Source: Bordetella parapertussis
GTDB lineage: Bacteria; Pseudomonadota; Gammaproteobacteria; Burkholderiales; Burkholderiaceae_C
Length of the DNA stretch: 19,691 nucleotides
Reading direction: 5' to 3'
Assembly: GCA_945871945.1 (NCBI GenBank)
Contig: CAMBXY010000008.1
Span: forward strand, 1-19,691
The notes below the pieces were generated by a model. It was not told the origin of the DNA. It saw only the letters and a list, made by a program, of their open reading frames with translations, and made no database searches. Positions within the stretch are counted from its first letter, which is position 1. Each line of letters starts with the position of its first letter. A program made the position numbers and the translations under genes. Below, one piece after another: positions 1 through 8,186 of this stretch.

Positions 1-764
1 CGGTGAGCCGTGATGCCCAAAGCATCAGCGGCATCGGATGCGCGCTCAGAGGTTTTCCACAAAATGGACGCACAGCCCTCGGGGCTGATGACGGAGTAAA
101 TCGAGTACTGCAACATCAACAGTTGATCGGCCACACTGATGGCCAAAGCGCCGCCCGAACCGCCCTCGCCAATGATGCTGGTGATGATGGGCACCTGAAG
201 TTGCGCCATCTCAAAAATATTACGCCCGATCGCCTCAGACTGGCTGCGTTCTTCGGCGTCAATGCCCGGGAAAGCGCCGGGCGTGTCCACAAAGGTAAAC
301 ACCGGCAGCTTGAATTTTTCTGCTGTCTTCATCAACCGCAGGGCTTTGCGGTAGCCCTCGGGTCGGGTCATGCCAAAGTTGCGCGCTGTGCGCTCTTTGG
401 TGTCGCGCCCTTTTTGCTGACCCAGCACCATGCAAGCATTGCCATTGAAACGCGCCAAACCTCCCACGATACTCAGGTCATCGGAGAAATGCCTGTCGCC
501 ATGCATCTCCACAAAGTCTGTGAAGATTTCAGAGATGTAGTCGAGGGTGTACGGGCGTTCGGGGTGACGCGCAATCTTGGTGACTTGCCAAGGCGTGAGA
601 TCGCTGTAAATATCTTTGGTAAGTTGCTGACTTTTTTTGGCGAGTTGCTCTATCTCATCTGAAATATCGACAGCAGATTCGGTTTGCACATACCTGAGCT
701 CTTCTATCTTGCCTTCGAGTTCAGCAATGGGTTGCTCGAAATCGAGAAATGTTTTTTTCGCCAA
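1..764 (-). CDS. accA: Acetyl-CoA carboxylase carboxyltransferase subunit alpha (partial, C-terminus beyond window)
   Basis: This subunit works with AccD to transfer the carboxyl group from biotin-BCCP to acetyl-CoA, giving malonyl-CoA for fatty acid synthesis in the cytoplasm. The reverse strand encodes 254 residues before the window edge; the family is usually about 320, so roughly 70 C-terminal residues are missing. The N-terminus reads [20 protein letters not shown], typical of AccA. Recognisable family segments are [10 protein letters not shown] (about 87-96), [20 protein letters not shown] (158-177), the glycine-rich [12 protein letters not shown] (199-210) and [14 protein letters not shown] (224-237). 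The start is TTG at 764-762, chosen because it opens the conserved N-terminus and follows a strong AAGGAG with 6 bases of spacing. It lies 38 bases downstream of the glycosylase gene on the same strand, probably the third gene of the cysS operon. Identification is very secure. Confidence 0.96.
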   Translation of the reverse strand, partial: MAKKTFLDFEQPIAELEGKIEELRYVQTESAVDISDEIEQLAKKSQQLTKDIYSDLTPWQVTKIARHPERPYTLDYISEIFTDFVEMHGDRHFSDDLSIVGGLARFNGNACMVLGQQKGRDTKERTARNFGMTRPEGYRKALRLMKTAEKFKLPVFTFVDTPGAFPGIDAEERSQSEAIGRNIFEMAQLQVPIITSIIGEGGSGGALAISVADQLLMLQYSIYSVISPEGCASILWKTSERASDAADALGITAH

Positions 765-770
765 TCGTCT

Positions 771-776
771 CTCCTT
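771..776 (-). promoter_or_regulatory. Ribosome binding site of accA (decides the TTG start)
   Basis: Read on the minus strand the bases are AAGGAG, followed by six bases and then TTG. No ATG in the frame gives the conserved AccA N-terminus, so this strong Shine-Dalgarno sequence is the main support for the non-ATG start. Confidence 0.7.
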
Positions 777-802
777 GCGCTGTGACCGCTTTGCGAATAG
801 GC

Positions 803-1447
803 CTAGTAGGCCACCGGTTGCGGGTCAAGCGACCGCCAAATATACCAAGTTGCAACACTGCAGTACGGTGCCCAAGCTGCGGCCACTTCACGCGCGTCGC
901 TGCGACTGACAGATTCGCCAGAGAAATAGTTGTGACTGATACCGTTGATCAGACCCACATCATCCAGAGGCAAGACATTGGGGCGCATCAGGTAAAACAT
1001 TAAAAACATCTCTGCCGTCCAACGCCCTATGCCACGAATGGTGACCAACTCGGCAATGATGGCGTCGTCATCCATGTCTGCCCAATGGCCTGCATGAACA
1101 GTGCCATTGGAGAAATGCAACGCCAAGTCAACCAAATATTCAACCTTGCGGGCTGACAAACCCGCCGCGCGCATATCGTCGACTTTGAGTTTGAGCACAT
1201 AAGCCGGCGTGATTTTTTTGGCCAATGCGGCAAACCTGTCCCACACCGCTTGCGCAGCCTTGACTGAAATTTGTTGACCCACAATGCTTCGGGCCAGCGT
1301 GACAAAAGCGTCACCGCGTGACTCTAGACAGGCATCGCCAAACTGCGGAATCAGGCGGCGCATGACGCGGTCTTTCTTGGCCAAATGCTTGCAAGCTTCC
1401 TCCCAATAAGGGGGGACAGCACGCTTGACGGGTAATTTCGTCAGCAT
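803..1447 (-). CDS. DNA-3-methyladenine glycosylase II family (HhH-GPD) base-excision enzyme
   Basis: The 214-residue protein belongs to the helix-hairpin-helix GPD superfamily and is probably an AlkA-like glycosylase that removes alkylated bases to start base-excision repair. Visible features are [15 protein letters not shown] (51-65), usual for this family, the hairpin [11 protein letters not shown] (137-147) and LPLDDVGL (159-166), where the second Asp, D163, aligns with the catalytic Asp of AlkA. There is no C-terminal four-cysteine cluster as in Nth/MutY. E. coli AlkA is longer and has an extra N-terminal domain, so this is the short form. The start is ATG at 1447, which overlaps the cysS stop as TGATG and follows a GGGAG eight bases upstream; an in-frame GTG at 1462 is less likely. 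The gene lies between cysS and accA. The exact substrate range cannot be read from sequence. Confidence 0.9.
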   Translation of the reverse strand: MLTKLPVKRAVPPYWEEACKHLAKKDRVMRRLIPQFGDACLESRGDAFVTLARSIVGQQISVKAAQAVWDRFAALAKKITPAYVLKLKVDDMRAAGLSARKVEYLVDLALHFSNGTVHAGHWADMDDDAIIAELVTIRGIGRWTAEMFLMFYLMRPNVLPLDDVGLINGISHNYFSGESVSRSDAREVAAAWAPYCSVATWYIWRSLDPQPVAY

Positions 1448-2820
1448 CAGGCACGCTCCCACTGTGTGCCTTGTGCCGAGTCTTTCAGCACCACACCGAT
1501 ATCGCCCAAGGCTTTGCGAATGCGGTCAGCCTCAGCGAAATCTTTGCTGGCCTTGGCTTGTGCGCGTGCGTCAATCATGCTTTGAATATGCGCCTCATCA
1601 ACTTCGCTGCCGGCTTGTAAAAAATCTTGCGGAGGGCTTTGCAGCAAACCCAAGATGGCGCCCAAAGCTTTAAGTAAGCCTGACAAAAGAGCCGACTGCG
1701 AGCGGTTGACTTCGCCCGCCAGTTCGAACAGCACCGCCACGGCTTCGGGTGTGCCAAAGTCTTCATCCATGGCCGCCTTGAAACGCCCAGCATAAGTGTC
1801 TTGCCAGTCGATGGCAACCGGCGCAGGCGGGACAAGCTGCAAGGCGGTATACAAACGCTTCAACGACGCCCGCGCATCATAGAGATGAACATCGCTGAAA
1901 TTCAAAGCGCTGCGGTAATGGCTTCTGACGACAAAGAAGCGAACCACCTCGGGGGCGAAAAGTTTGAGCACTTCGCGGATGGTGAAAAAGTTATCCAAGC
2001 TTTTAGACATCTTCACATTGTCTACATTGATAAAGCCGTTGTGCATCCAAATGCTGGCCATGGGTTTGCCGTGAACGCCTTCGGTTTGAGCGATTTCGTT
2101 TTCATGGTGGGGAAACTGTAAATCTGCGCCACCGCCATGAATATCAAAACTTTGTCCCAGCAAGTCGCAAGCCATGGCTGAACATTCGATATGCCAGCCC
2201 GGACGGCCCGCACCAAACGGGCTGTCCCACTTGACCTCTTGCGGTTCATCGGGCTTGGCAGATTTCCACAGCACAAAATCCAAAGGGTCTTCTTTGCCAT
2301 CGAGCACCGCCACACGCTCGCCAGCATGCAACTCGTCTAGCGACTTGCCAGACAGCTTGCCATAGCCTGCAAATTTACGAACCGCAAAATTCACGTCGCC
2401 ACTGGGGACGCGGTAGGCCAAGCCCTTGACTTCCAGCTGCCCAATGAGTTTGAGCATAGACGGCACAAAGTCGGTGGCACGCGGCTCCAAGCTGGGCCGC
2501 TCAATGCCCAAGGCGTCGGCGTCTTGGTGCAAAGCCTCCATCATGCGGTTGGTTAATGAACGAATGCTTTCGCCGTTTTCGGTAGCGCGGCGAATAATTT
2601 TGTCGTCAATATCGGTGACATTGCGAACATAGGTGACCTGATAACCGCTGTGCCGCAACCAGCGCTGAACCACATCGAACGCCACCATGGAGCGGGCATG
2701 TCCGAGGTGACACAAGTCATACACCGTCATGCCACACACATACATGCGTACCTGACCCGTTATAAGAGGTGTCAAGTTTTCCAGAGCCCGGGTCAGCGTG
2801 CTGTAAATGCGGATGGTCAT
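1447..2820 (-). CDS. cysS: Cysteine--tRNA ligase
   Basis: This enzyme charges tRNA-Cys with cysteine in the cytoplasm. From ATG at 2820 the protein has 457 residues, against 461 in E. coli. The class I signatures are HLGH (38-41, the HIGH motif) and KMSKS (270-274). Zinc ligands expected of CysRS are present at C29 (YVCGMTVYD), C213 ([10 protein letters not shown]), H238 and E242 ([10 protein letters not shown]). The C-terminal half carries the DALR-type helical region and ends in a short basic/acidic segment. The reading frame stays open upstream to 2964, but MTIRIYSTL is the expected N-terminus and the upstream residues look non-coding. No strong Shine-Dalgarno precedes ATG 2820. The gene heads the minus-strand cysS-glycosylase-accA group and is divergent from the TPR-ppiA-ppiB-lpxH operon, an arrangement resembling E. 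coli cysS/ppiB. Confidence 0.97.
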   Translation of the reverse strand: MTIRIYSTLTRALENLTPLITGQVRMYVCGMTVYDLCHLGHARSMVAFDVVQRWLRHSGYQVTYVRNVTDIDDKIIRRATENGESIRSLTNRMMEALHQDADALGIERPSLEPRATDFVPSMLKLIGQLEVKGLAYRVPSGDVNFAVRKFAGYGKLSGKSLDELHAGERVAVLDGKEDPLDFVLWKSAKPDEPQEVKWDSPFGAGRPGWHIECSAMACDLLGQSFDIHGGGADLQFPHHENEIAQTEGVHGKPMASIWMHNGFINVDNVKMSKSLDNFFTIREVLKLFAPEVVRFFVVRSHYRSALNFSDVHLYDARASLKRLYTALQLVPPAPVAIDWQDTYAGRFKAAMDEDFGTPEAVAVLFELAGEVNRSQSALLSGLLKALGAILGLLQSPPQDFLQAGSEVDEAHIQSMIDARAQAKASKDFAEADRIRKALGDIGVVLKDSAQGTQWERA

Positions 2821-2860
2821 GGTGAGGGAAAAGGCGCTTGCGACAAGGCAAGACTGGCAG

Positions 2861-2889
2861 GTGACTGTAAAAAAACTCTCTACTACAAT
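2861..2889 (+). promoter_or_regulatory. Putative sigma-70 promoter for the TPR-ppiA-ppiB-lpxH operon
   Basis: GTGACT at 2861-2866 matches TTGACA at four of six positions and TACAAT at 2884-2889 matches TATAAT at five of six; the spacer is exactly 17 bases. Transcription would start near 2896, leaving a leader of about 58 bases before ATG 2954. The element lies in the divergent gap between cysS and the TPR gene, where a promoter is required. A possible reverse-strand -10 for cysS (TATACT, forward 2896-2901) overlaps this region but lacks a good -35. Confidence 0.5.
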
Positions 2890-2918
2890 GGCCGCAGTAT
2901 ATCGATCCTGTCCTCTGT

Positions 2919-2942
2919 AAGCATTTTTTTTTCGCAATGCTT
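2919..2942 (+). promoter_or_regulatory. Small stem-loop with T-rich loop in the leader of the TPR gene
   Basis: A perfect 7-base inverted repeat, AAGCATT at 2919-2925 and AATGCTT at 2936-2942, encloses a 10-base T-rich loop. It ends 11 bases before ATG 2954, in the expected 5' leader. The stem is AT-rich and weak, so it could be chance or could modulate translation of a gene with no visible Shine-Dalgarno sequence. Confidence 0.25.
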
Positions 2943-2953
2943 GATTGAATTTC

Positions 2954-3541
2954 ATGCCCCGCACCTACCTGCTGTCTTTTGTATGTTTACCCTTGGCTTG
3001 GCGCATGGGCTTGGTTTGCCTTTTGCTTTGTGCAGCATGGGGTGTGCATGCGCAAACTTCCAGTACTTTGCAACTCAAGGGTACGCCCCATGCCGAAGTA
3101 CAAAAAGCCATGGGGCAGCGTAAATGGTCGCAAGCCTTGGAACAAGTTGATGCCTATTTGCTTGAGCGCCCGCGTGACCCACAGATGCGGTTTTGGCGGG
3201 CTCGCTTACTTGATGAACTGCAACAAGCCGAGCAAGCTTTTGCGGTTTACCAAGAACTGGCACTAGACTACCCCGAGTTTCCTGAAGTGCAAAATAACTT
3301 AGGGGTGATGTACGCGGCTCGCGGCAACTGGGGACAAGCCAAGTTGGCCTTTGAGCAAGCCTTGCGCAACAACCCCAACTACGCCATCACCCATGAAAAC
3401 ATGGGTGACATCTTGCTGCATCTTGCGCAACAGTCATTTGCCAAAGCTGCTGAGCTCGATCCCACCGCCGCCAAATCTGCTCAGCAAAAAAAGCTGGCGC
3501 TCAACCCCATTCTTCAACTCACTCTTAACCCTTCCAAATGA
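2954..3541 (+). CDS. Secreted tetratricopeptide-repeat protein, function unknown
   Basis: The 195-residue protein begins with a signal-peptide-like segment: basic start, hydrophobic core (about 18-28) and a VHA cleavage site at 31-33 followed by Gln. Thus it is probably periplasmic. The rest is helical and TPR-like: residues of the type [20 protein letters not shown], then [20 protein letters not shown], then a clear TPR unit around [20 protein letters not shown] ending in NNPNYA, then a shortened last unit ending in AELDP. TPRs mediate protein-protein contact; no catalytic motif is visible. The start could be ATG 2954, an in-frame TTG at 2945 or ATG 3005; 2954 gives the fullest signal peptide. 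The stop overlaps the ppiA start as ATGA, so the two are probably co-translated. A role assisting envelope protein folding is only suggested by its neighbours. Confidence 0.85.
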   Translation: MPRTYLLSFVCLPLAWRMGLVCLLLCAAWGVHAQTSSTLQLKGTPHAEVQKAMGQRKWSQALEQVDAYLLERPRDPQMRFWRARLLDELQQAEQAFAVYQELALDYPEFPEVQNNLGVMYAARGNWGQAKLAFEQALRNNPNYAITHENMGDILLHLAQQSFAKAAELDPTAAKSAQQKKLALNPILQLTLNPSK

Positions 3542-4131
3542 ATATACGCCGCTATTTCCTTGGCTTTGCCTTGGCCCTGTCTGTTGTTGGTTTTGCTCAA
3601 GCACAAACCGCTGCGCCTCAAGTTAAATTTGTAACCACTGCGGGTGAATTTGTCATCGAGTTGTACCCCGACAAAGCACCCAACACGGTAGAGAATTTTT
3701 TGGTCTATGTGCGTGACGGCCATTACAACGGCACGGTTTTTCACCGCGTCATCAACAACTTCATGATCCAAGGCGGTGGCTATGACGCCCGCTACATGGA
3801 AAAACCCACTCGCCCGTCCATCAAACACGAAGGCGCTGAAGTTAAAGCAAAGGGCGGGCCCAGCAACACGGTGGGCACGATTGCCATGGCCCGCACCAAC
3901 AACCCGCACTCGGCCAGTTCGCAGTTTTTTATTAATGTGAAAGACAACGACTTCCTCAACCATTCCTCCCCCTCTGCTCAGGGCTGGGGCTATGTGGCTT
4001 TTGGCAAGGTGATCAGCGGCATGGAAGTGGTCAACAAAATTAAACAAACGCCCACAGGCGCTGGCGGCCCCTTCCCCAGCGATGTTCCGCAAACCCAGGT
4101 GGTCGTACAGTCTGCCGTTTTAGTGAAATAA
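3538..4131 (+). CDS. ppiA: Periplasmic cyclophilin-type peptidyl-prolyl cis-trans isomerase
   Basis: This protein should speed proline isomerisation during folding of exported proteins. It has 197 residues with a signal peptide (RR at 4-5, hydrophobic 6-19, cleavage after AQA at 20-22), so the mature enzyme is periplasmic. The cyclophilin core is complete: [15 protein letters not shown] (67-81) holds the catalytic Arg70 and also Phe75 and Gln78; [12 protein letters not shown] (126-137) supplies the Gln-Phe-Phe pocket; [15 protein letters not shown] (151-165) is the usual C-terminal motif. As in bacterial PpiA/PpiB, the Trp of human cyclophilin A is not found in its usual place. It starts inside the TPR stop (ATGA) and is followed after four bases by ppiB, a close paralogue without a signal peptide. 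Confidence 0.94.
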   Translation: MNIRRYFLGFALALSVVGFAQAQTAAPQVKFVTTAGEFVIELYPDKAPNTVENFLVYVRDGHYNGTVFHRVINNFMIQGGGYDARYMEKPTRPSIKHEGAEVKAKGGPSNTVGTIAMARTNNPHSASSQFFINVKDNDFLNHSSPSAQGWGYVAFGKVISGMEVVNKIKQTPTGAGGPFPSDVPQTQVVVQSAVLVK

Positions 4132-4135
4132 GCCC

Positions 4136-4645
4136 ATGTCTAACCCCCAAGTTGAATTGCATATCCAAGACCACGGCGTGATCACGCTGGAACTCGACGC
4201 AGACAAAGCGCCCAAAACCGTTGCGAATTTTTTGGCCTATGTGGCAGACGGCCACTACGACCAAACCATTTTCCACCGCGTCATTCCCAACTTCATGGTG
4301 CAAGGCGGCGGCATGTCTGTGGGCATGAAAGAGAAGAAAACCAAAGACAAATTGGAAAACGAAGCCAACAATGGCTTGACCAATGACCTGTATACCGTAG
4401 CCATGGCTCGCACCAACGACCCGCATTCAGCCACCTCACAGTTCTTCATTAATGTGAAAGACAACGACTTTCTTAACCACTCATCGCCTACAGCCAGCGG
4501 TTGGGGCTATGCAGTGTTTGCCAAAGTCGTTGCAGGCACCGAGGTGGTGGACGCGATTTGCAAAGTCAAAACGGGACGTAGCGGTTTTCACGACGATGTA
4601 CCCAAAGAAGATGTGATTCTCGACAAAGTTGTTCTCTTGGCATGA
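4136..4645 (+). CDS. ppiB: Cytoplasmic cyclophilin-type peptidyl-prolyl cis-trans isomerase
   Basis: This is the cytoplasmic counterpart of the preceding gene: 169 residues (E. coli PpiB has 164) with no signal peptide. Core motifs are [15 protein letters not shown] (45-59), with Arg48, Phe53 and Gln56, the [12 protein letters not shown] segment, and [16 protein letters not shown] near the C-terminus. It catalyses cis-trans isomerisation of X-Pro bonds in newly made proteins. The gene lies four bases after ppiA and its stop overlaps lpxH as ATGA. In E. coli ppiB and lpxH are also adjacent and cysS is divergent, which supports the assignment. No strong Shine-Dalgarno precedes the start, so coupling with ppiA is likely. 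Confidence 0.95.
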   Translation: MSNPQVELHIQDHGVITLELDADKAPKTVANFLAYVADGHYDQTIFHRVIPNFMVQGGGMSVGMKEKKTKDKLENEANNGLTNDLYTVAMARTNDPHSATSQFFINVKDNDFLNHSSPTASGWGYAVFAKVVAGTEVVDAICKVKTGRSGFHDDVPKEDVILDKVVLLA

Positions 4646-5397
4646 GCCTAGATGCCCGAGCTTGGCAACACTTAAGCTTTATTTCCGATGTGCATTTGCA
4701 AGCCAGCCAAGATGCTACTTTCAAGGCTTGGTGCAAGGCCCTTCAAAACCTACAAACCGACGCCTTGTTTATCTTGGGAGACCTGTTTGAGGTCTGGGTT
4801 GGCGACGATATTTTGGATGCGCCAGAAGGTAGTTTTGAGCGCCAATGCTGCGCGGTTTTGCGCCAAGTGGCCGACAGGCTGCCGGTGTATTGGATGGTCG
4901 GTAACCGCGATTTTTTGTGGGGCGAAAAGGCCGCACTTCACAGCGGCATGCAAACCTTGCAAGACCCTTGCGTTGTAGACACCACGCAAGACAGATGGCT
5001 CTTAAGCCATGGTGATGCCTTGTGTTTGGCCGATACGGCTTACCAAGACTTTCGCCGACAAGTCAGATCCGCCCAGTGGCAAACAGATTTTTTGGCGCAA
5101 CCCTTGCATCAGCGCTTAAAGGTGGCGCGGGATTTGCGGGCACAAAGTGAAGCTTTGAAGAAAACCCAAACCGCTTGGGTGGATGTTGACAACGACGCTG
5201 CACTGGCCTGCTTAAAGCAACACCAAGCCTTGCTGCTGATTCATGGCCACACCCACCAACCAGCGTTGCACACTTTGTCAGCCACCCATCAACGCTGGGT
5301 TCTCAGCGACTGGGACGCCCAAGCAACACCCTCACGGGCGCAAATGCTGACATGGCAGGTGGGTCAAGGCTTTTCGCGCCAAGACCTGCTGCCCTGA
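4642..5397 (+). CDS. lpxH: UDP-2,3-diacylglucosamine diphosphatase
   Basis: LpxH hydrolyses UDP-2,3-diacylglucosamine to lipid X and UMP, a step of lipid A synthesis at the inner membrane surface. The 251-residue protein is a calcineurin-like metallophosphoesterase, and all metal-binding blocks are visible: ISDVHL with D16 and H18, [12 protein letters not shown] with D47, VGNRDFLWG with N88, LSHGDALC with H123, and IHGHTHQPA with H203 and H205. The VGNRDF and GDLFEVW wording is diagnostic of LpxH rather than LpxG or LpxI. The start ATG overlaps the ppiB stop (ATGA). It is the last gene of the plus-strand operon; the 3' end lies inside a hairpin and only 15 bases separate it from the convergent DUF349 gene. 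Confidence 0.95.
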   Translation: MSLDARAWQHLSFISDVHLQASQDATFKAWCKALQNLQTDALFILGDLFEVWVGDDILDAPEGSFERQCCAVLRQVADRLPVYWMVGNRDFLWGEKAALHSGMQTLQDPCVVDTTQDRWLLSHGDALCLADTAYQDFRRQVRSAQWQTDFLAQPLHQRLKVARDLRAQSEALKKTQTAWVDVDNDAALACLKQHQALLLIHGHTHQPALHTLSATHQRWVLSDWDAQATPSRAQMLTWQVGQGFSRQDLLP

Positions 5398-5408
5398 CCC
5401 TCTTGGCG
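5377..5408 (+). terminator. Hairpin at the lpxH 3' end, possible shared terminator of convergent genes
   Basis: CGCCAAGA at 5377-5384 and TCTTGGCG at 5401-5408 are perfect inverted repeats of 8 bases, extendable by one G-T pair, around a 16-base loop that contains the lpxH stop codon. On the plus strand the bases that follow include ATTACTTTTTA, which is moderately T-rich; on the minus strand no T-run follows. It is thus a plausible but imperfect terminator for the lpxH operon and may also slow transcription from the DUF349 side. Confidence 0.4.
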
Positions 5409-5412
5409 TCAA

Positions 5413-8097
5413 TTACTTTTTAAGCAACACCTTAAGCACGGCTTGAACCCGCTGGGCGGACGCTTCTTCATAGCTGCTGGCCAATACCTGAGCCAAATCT
5501 TGCGCCCAAGTTTGTCCAGGGCCTGCGTCGTTTCGCTTGGTTAACAACTGAAGTTGCAACATGCGGCGTGCGTCCATAAAAGCCGCAGGCGTGGCCACTT
5601 CAGCGGCAATTTCCAAACGCAACAAAGCTTGGTCGGCTGCACCTTGCGCAGGCGCTTGCAAGGCTTTGGCCCAGTCAAGACGCTGTTGGGCATTCAAACG
5701 TGGACCCAACTCTTTGGCGGGGGGCAATTGGTCTGGCTGACGCTGCTGCCAAGCACCCAGCAAATGAACCAAGGTTTCACCATGGGCTTGCATGGCGAGT
5801 TTGCGCAATGCCATGTCCGCCTGTTCCAACGCTTGGCGCTGGGCGCGAAAAGCCGCGTCTCCCAAGCGTGGGCCGCGTGCTTCAAACTCAGGTTTGTCTC
5901 GCTGCCCACCACGTGCGGCATCGGGGCCGCGTCGGTTACCTGCATCGCGTTCGGGGCGACGCGCACCGGCTTTGTCGCCAAAACGTCCCGCTGGCATGGG
6001 CTCGGTTTTCTTTTGACCCGGTCGGTCGTCGCCGCGCACAGCCACCACTTTTTTAACCACCACGGGCTTGGGTGGCGTGACCACTGCATCAGCTTCTGGG
6101 CTTACATCTGCGCTTGCTTCAGTGGGTGCTTCAGTGATTGCAATTGCAACTGGTGCGGCTTGACCCGCAGAAACAGCCTGCAAATGCGCAAGCGCTTGGC
6201 GAATAAGCGCAGCGTCGGCATGGGCAATAGCTTTGTCGAGCTCAGTGGCAGCGGCCAACACGGCCTTGTCGTGTTCAGACAAATTCTGTGCTGGTGCATC
6301 AGCTCGCATTTGGGTTTTGCGGCTAAAAGCCTCGTCTAGGGGCTGGCGAAAAGCATCCCACAGTTTTTGCGCCAACTTGCGCTCGACAGGCACAGCCTGC
6401 GATTCAATCTGCCAGCGTTGCTGCAAGGCCTTGACCGCATCAATGCGCAACTGAGGCGCCTCACCCAGTGCCTTGGCTTCTTCAATCATGGCCCGGCGCA
6501 GCGCGATGCTTTGGGTTTGGGCGACGTCCAGGCCCGCATACGCAGCCTTGATGGCGGTCTTCCACTGCGACTGCATATCAGCAAACGCTTTTTCACTCAG
6601 GTGCCCACTGTTACGCCAGCGTTCAGAGAATTGATGTAATTCACGCGACTGTGTTTTCCAGTCGGTATTGCCTTGGTGGGCCTCGGTCCATGCCGCGACT
6701 TGCGCCAACAAAGCCTGGCGGCCTTCACGGTGTGCGGCCCCCTCGGCTTTGGCCTTTTCAAGCCAAGCTTGCACAAACGGGTAGGCGCGGTTGCAGGCTT
6801 GGTCAAAGCGCTTCCACAGCCCGTGGTTGGGCATACCGCCTTGGTCGGTTTTTTTCCATTCATCTCGAAGTTGACGCAAAGTGTCTTGCAATTTACGTCC
6901 GTTGATGGCTGGCACCCATAGGCTGTAGTCGATGGGCGCGGTGGCCGCCGCGACGGGTTCAACTGGCTCAACAGAATCAACTGACTGCACAGGTTCAACT
7001 GGCTCGGCTGCGGGCGGGGCTTGCAACAAAGCCTCGGCTTTGGTGACAAGTTGCAAGCGAATTTCATCGGCGTGCTTGCGCTGCCAGCCTTCCAATTCGG
7101 CGGACGCGGCTAAAGCAGTTTGCACCTGCTCAGACAAGGCAGTGTCGAGTTGCAGACCTTTGGTTTTAAGAGCAGCGCGCAATTGCGCAGCGGCCGCTGA
7201 CATAGCTTTGGAGTGTCCCAAGGCGACTTCTTTTTCCAGCTGTTGCAACATCTCTGGAACTTGCAAAGCCATGAGGCTGGCCTGAGGTGCTTCTGGTTTG
7301 GGTTTAATTTGCACAGTCACTGTCAGGGGCGCACTGTCGCCTCTGGTCTGGCGCAATTGGTCGGCCCAAGCTGGCACAGCCGGCAAGGCAAGGCTGGCGT
7401 CAACGGCGGCGGCTTGGGTCTGTTGCAGTGCTGCAGCAAAGGCTTCCCAGACCAAAGGAATGTGCTGGGTGGTCTGCTCCACCAGCATGGGGTATTTGGG
7501 GTCCACACTGTGCCAATGCGGGTCGGCTTGAAGCGCCGCGAATTCATCATGCAAACGCTTCAAATCAGCTTGCAAGGCGGTTTGCTGCTCTAAGGCTTCT
7601 TGCCACGACTTGGTTGACAGCATTTCAATGCGCTGTATCAAAAGCAGCGCAGTTTCGCGTTGAACTTGGGCGCGGTGTTCCAGTTCTGCAATGTGCTTGA
7701 TGCGCTCAGCCAGGGCTTGCCGCAGCCCTGCCAAAGGTTCGCGCGACAAGGCAGCGCCGGCTTTGGCGGCATCTCTTTGCCAAGCCATGGCATCGGCCAC
7801 TTTGAACTGTGCGGCTTGCAACAAAGCTTGGGCTTTATCGGTCCACTCCTGGGCCAACAAATCTTGCGCCTTGGTGCGCTTGATCTCGTCAAGTTTTTCG
7901 CGCAAGGGCTTGGCCGCCCCTTTGTCACGGGCGCTCATTTCTTTGAGCACGTGTTGCATCAATTCAGGAGAAGGGTCGCTGGCTAACCAGTCTCTTAAGC
8001 GAGCAGATCGCTCGCCTGAGGTGGGTGCTGTTAAAGCACCGGCGGTTAAGGCATCTAGCGTGGCGAGGTCGGGGGCGCTGTCAGTAGACGTGGTCAC
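5413..8097 (-). CDS. DUF349 domain-containing protein, 894 aa, function unknown
   Basis: A long, soluble, highly helical protein without signal peptide or membrane segments. DUF349 units are recognisable by spaced W..F and charged helices: about 395-450 (LRDEWKKTDQGGMPNHGLWK), about 475-525 (ERWRNSGHLSEKAFADMQSQ) and about 548-597 (LQQRWQ then LWDAFRQPLDEAF). The N-terminal 350 residues are coiled-coil-like. A Pro/Val/Glu linker (361-385) is built of EPVEPV repeats, and a basic Gly/Arg-rich low-complexity stretch (about 687-742) precedes a helical C-terminal region. The start is GTG at 8097, since an in-frame TGA lies two codons upstream; no clear Shine-Dalgarno is seen. The gene stands alone on this strand. 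DUF349 has no agreed molecular role; the Arg/Gly-rich linker hints at nucleic acid contact, which is inference. Confidence 0.9.
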   Translation of the reverse strand: MTTSTDSAPDLATLDALTAGALTAPTSGERSARLRDWLASDPSPELMQHVLKEMSARDKGAAKPLREKLDEIKRTKAQDLLAQEWTDKAQALLQAAQFKVADAMAWQRDAAKAGAALSREPLAGLRQALAERIKHIAELEHRAQVQRETALLLIQRIEMLSTKSWQEALEQQTALQADLKRLHDEFAALQADPHWHSVDPKYPMLVEQTTQHIPLVWEAFAAALQQTQAAAVDASLALPAVPAWADQLRQTRGDSAPLTVTVQIKPKPEAPQASLMALQVPEMLQQLEKEVALGHSKAMSAAAAQLRAALKTKGLQLDTALSEQVQTALAASAELEGWQRKHADEIRLQLVTKAEALLQAPPAAEPVEPVQSVDSVEPVEPVAAATAPIDYSLWVPAINGRKLQDTLRQLRDEWKKTDQGGMPNHGLWKRFDQACNRAYPFVQAWLEKAKAEGAAHREGRQALLAQVAAWTEAHQGNTDWKTQSRELHQFSERWRNSGHLSEKAFADMQSQWKTAIKAAYAGLDVAQTQSIALRRAMIEEAKALGEAPQLRIDAVKALQQRWQIESQAVPVERKLAQKLWDAFRQPLDEAFSRKTQMRADAPAQNLSEHDKAVLAAATELDKAIAHADAALIRQALAHLQAVSAGQAAPVAIAITEAPTEASADVSPEADAVVTPPKPVVVKKVVAVRGDDRPGQKKTEPMPAGRFGDKAGARRPERDAGNRRGPDAARGGQRDKPEFEARGPRLGDAAFRAQRQALEQADMALRKLAMQAHGETLVHLLGAWQQRQPDQLPPAKELGPRLNAQQRLDWAKALQAPAQGAADQALLRLEIAAEVATPAAFMDARRMLQLQLLTKRNDAGPGQTWAQDLAQVLASSYEEASAQRVQAVLKVLLKK
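6956..7005 (-). repeat. Short in-frame repeats coding the Pro/Val/Glu linker of the DUF349 protein
   Basis: GGTTCAACTGGCTC occurs at 6956-6969 and again at 6992-7005, exactly 36 bases apart, with degenerate copies between. On the coding strand this gives EPVEPV-type repeats (residues about 365-382) separating the N-terminal coiled region from the DUF349 units. The period is a multiple of three, so length changes would stay in frame. Confidence 0.6.
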
Positions 8098-8174
8098 AGT
8101 GGTTCAAATAGGTTGGTTAAAGCCCGAGAACAGGCCAAAACGTCTATTGTGACAGGGCGCAAGGGGTAAAAGCT

Positions 8175-8180
8175 TAAAAT
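8175..8180 (+). promoter_or_regulatory. Possible -10 element for a leaderless transglycosylase transcript
   Basis: TAAAAT lies six bases before ATG 8187, so transcription from it would begin at or next to the start codon. There is no Shine-Dalgarno at the usual distance, which fits leaderless initiation. The nearest -35-like sequences (TTGTGA or GTGACA at 8147-8154) have spacers of 20-22 bases, too long for a standard promoter, so this stays tentative. Confidence 0.3.
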
Positions 8181-8186
8181 GAGACT

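Noticed and set aside
3..662. Plus-strand open frame of 219 codons at the window start
   Set aside because: It is the antisense shadow of accA, whose protein on the minus strand matches AccA throughout; accA is missed if only ATG starts are considered.
2921..2932. T-run near 2924-2932 as an intrinsic terminator
   Set aside because: The T-run lies in the loop of the inverted repeat rather than after a GC-rich stem, and it sits between a promoter-like element and the TPR gene.
5554..6339. Plus-strand open frame of 261 codons inside the DUF349 gene
   Set aside because: Antisense to a coding region with coherent helical DUF349 protein; the translation is rich in Cys, Trp and Phe without any family pattern.
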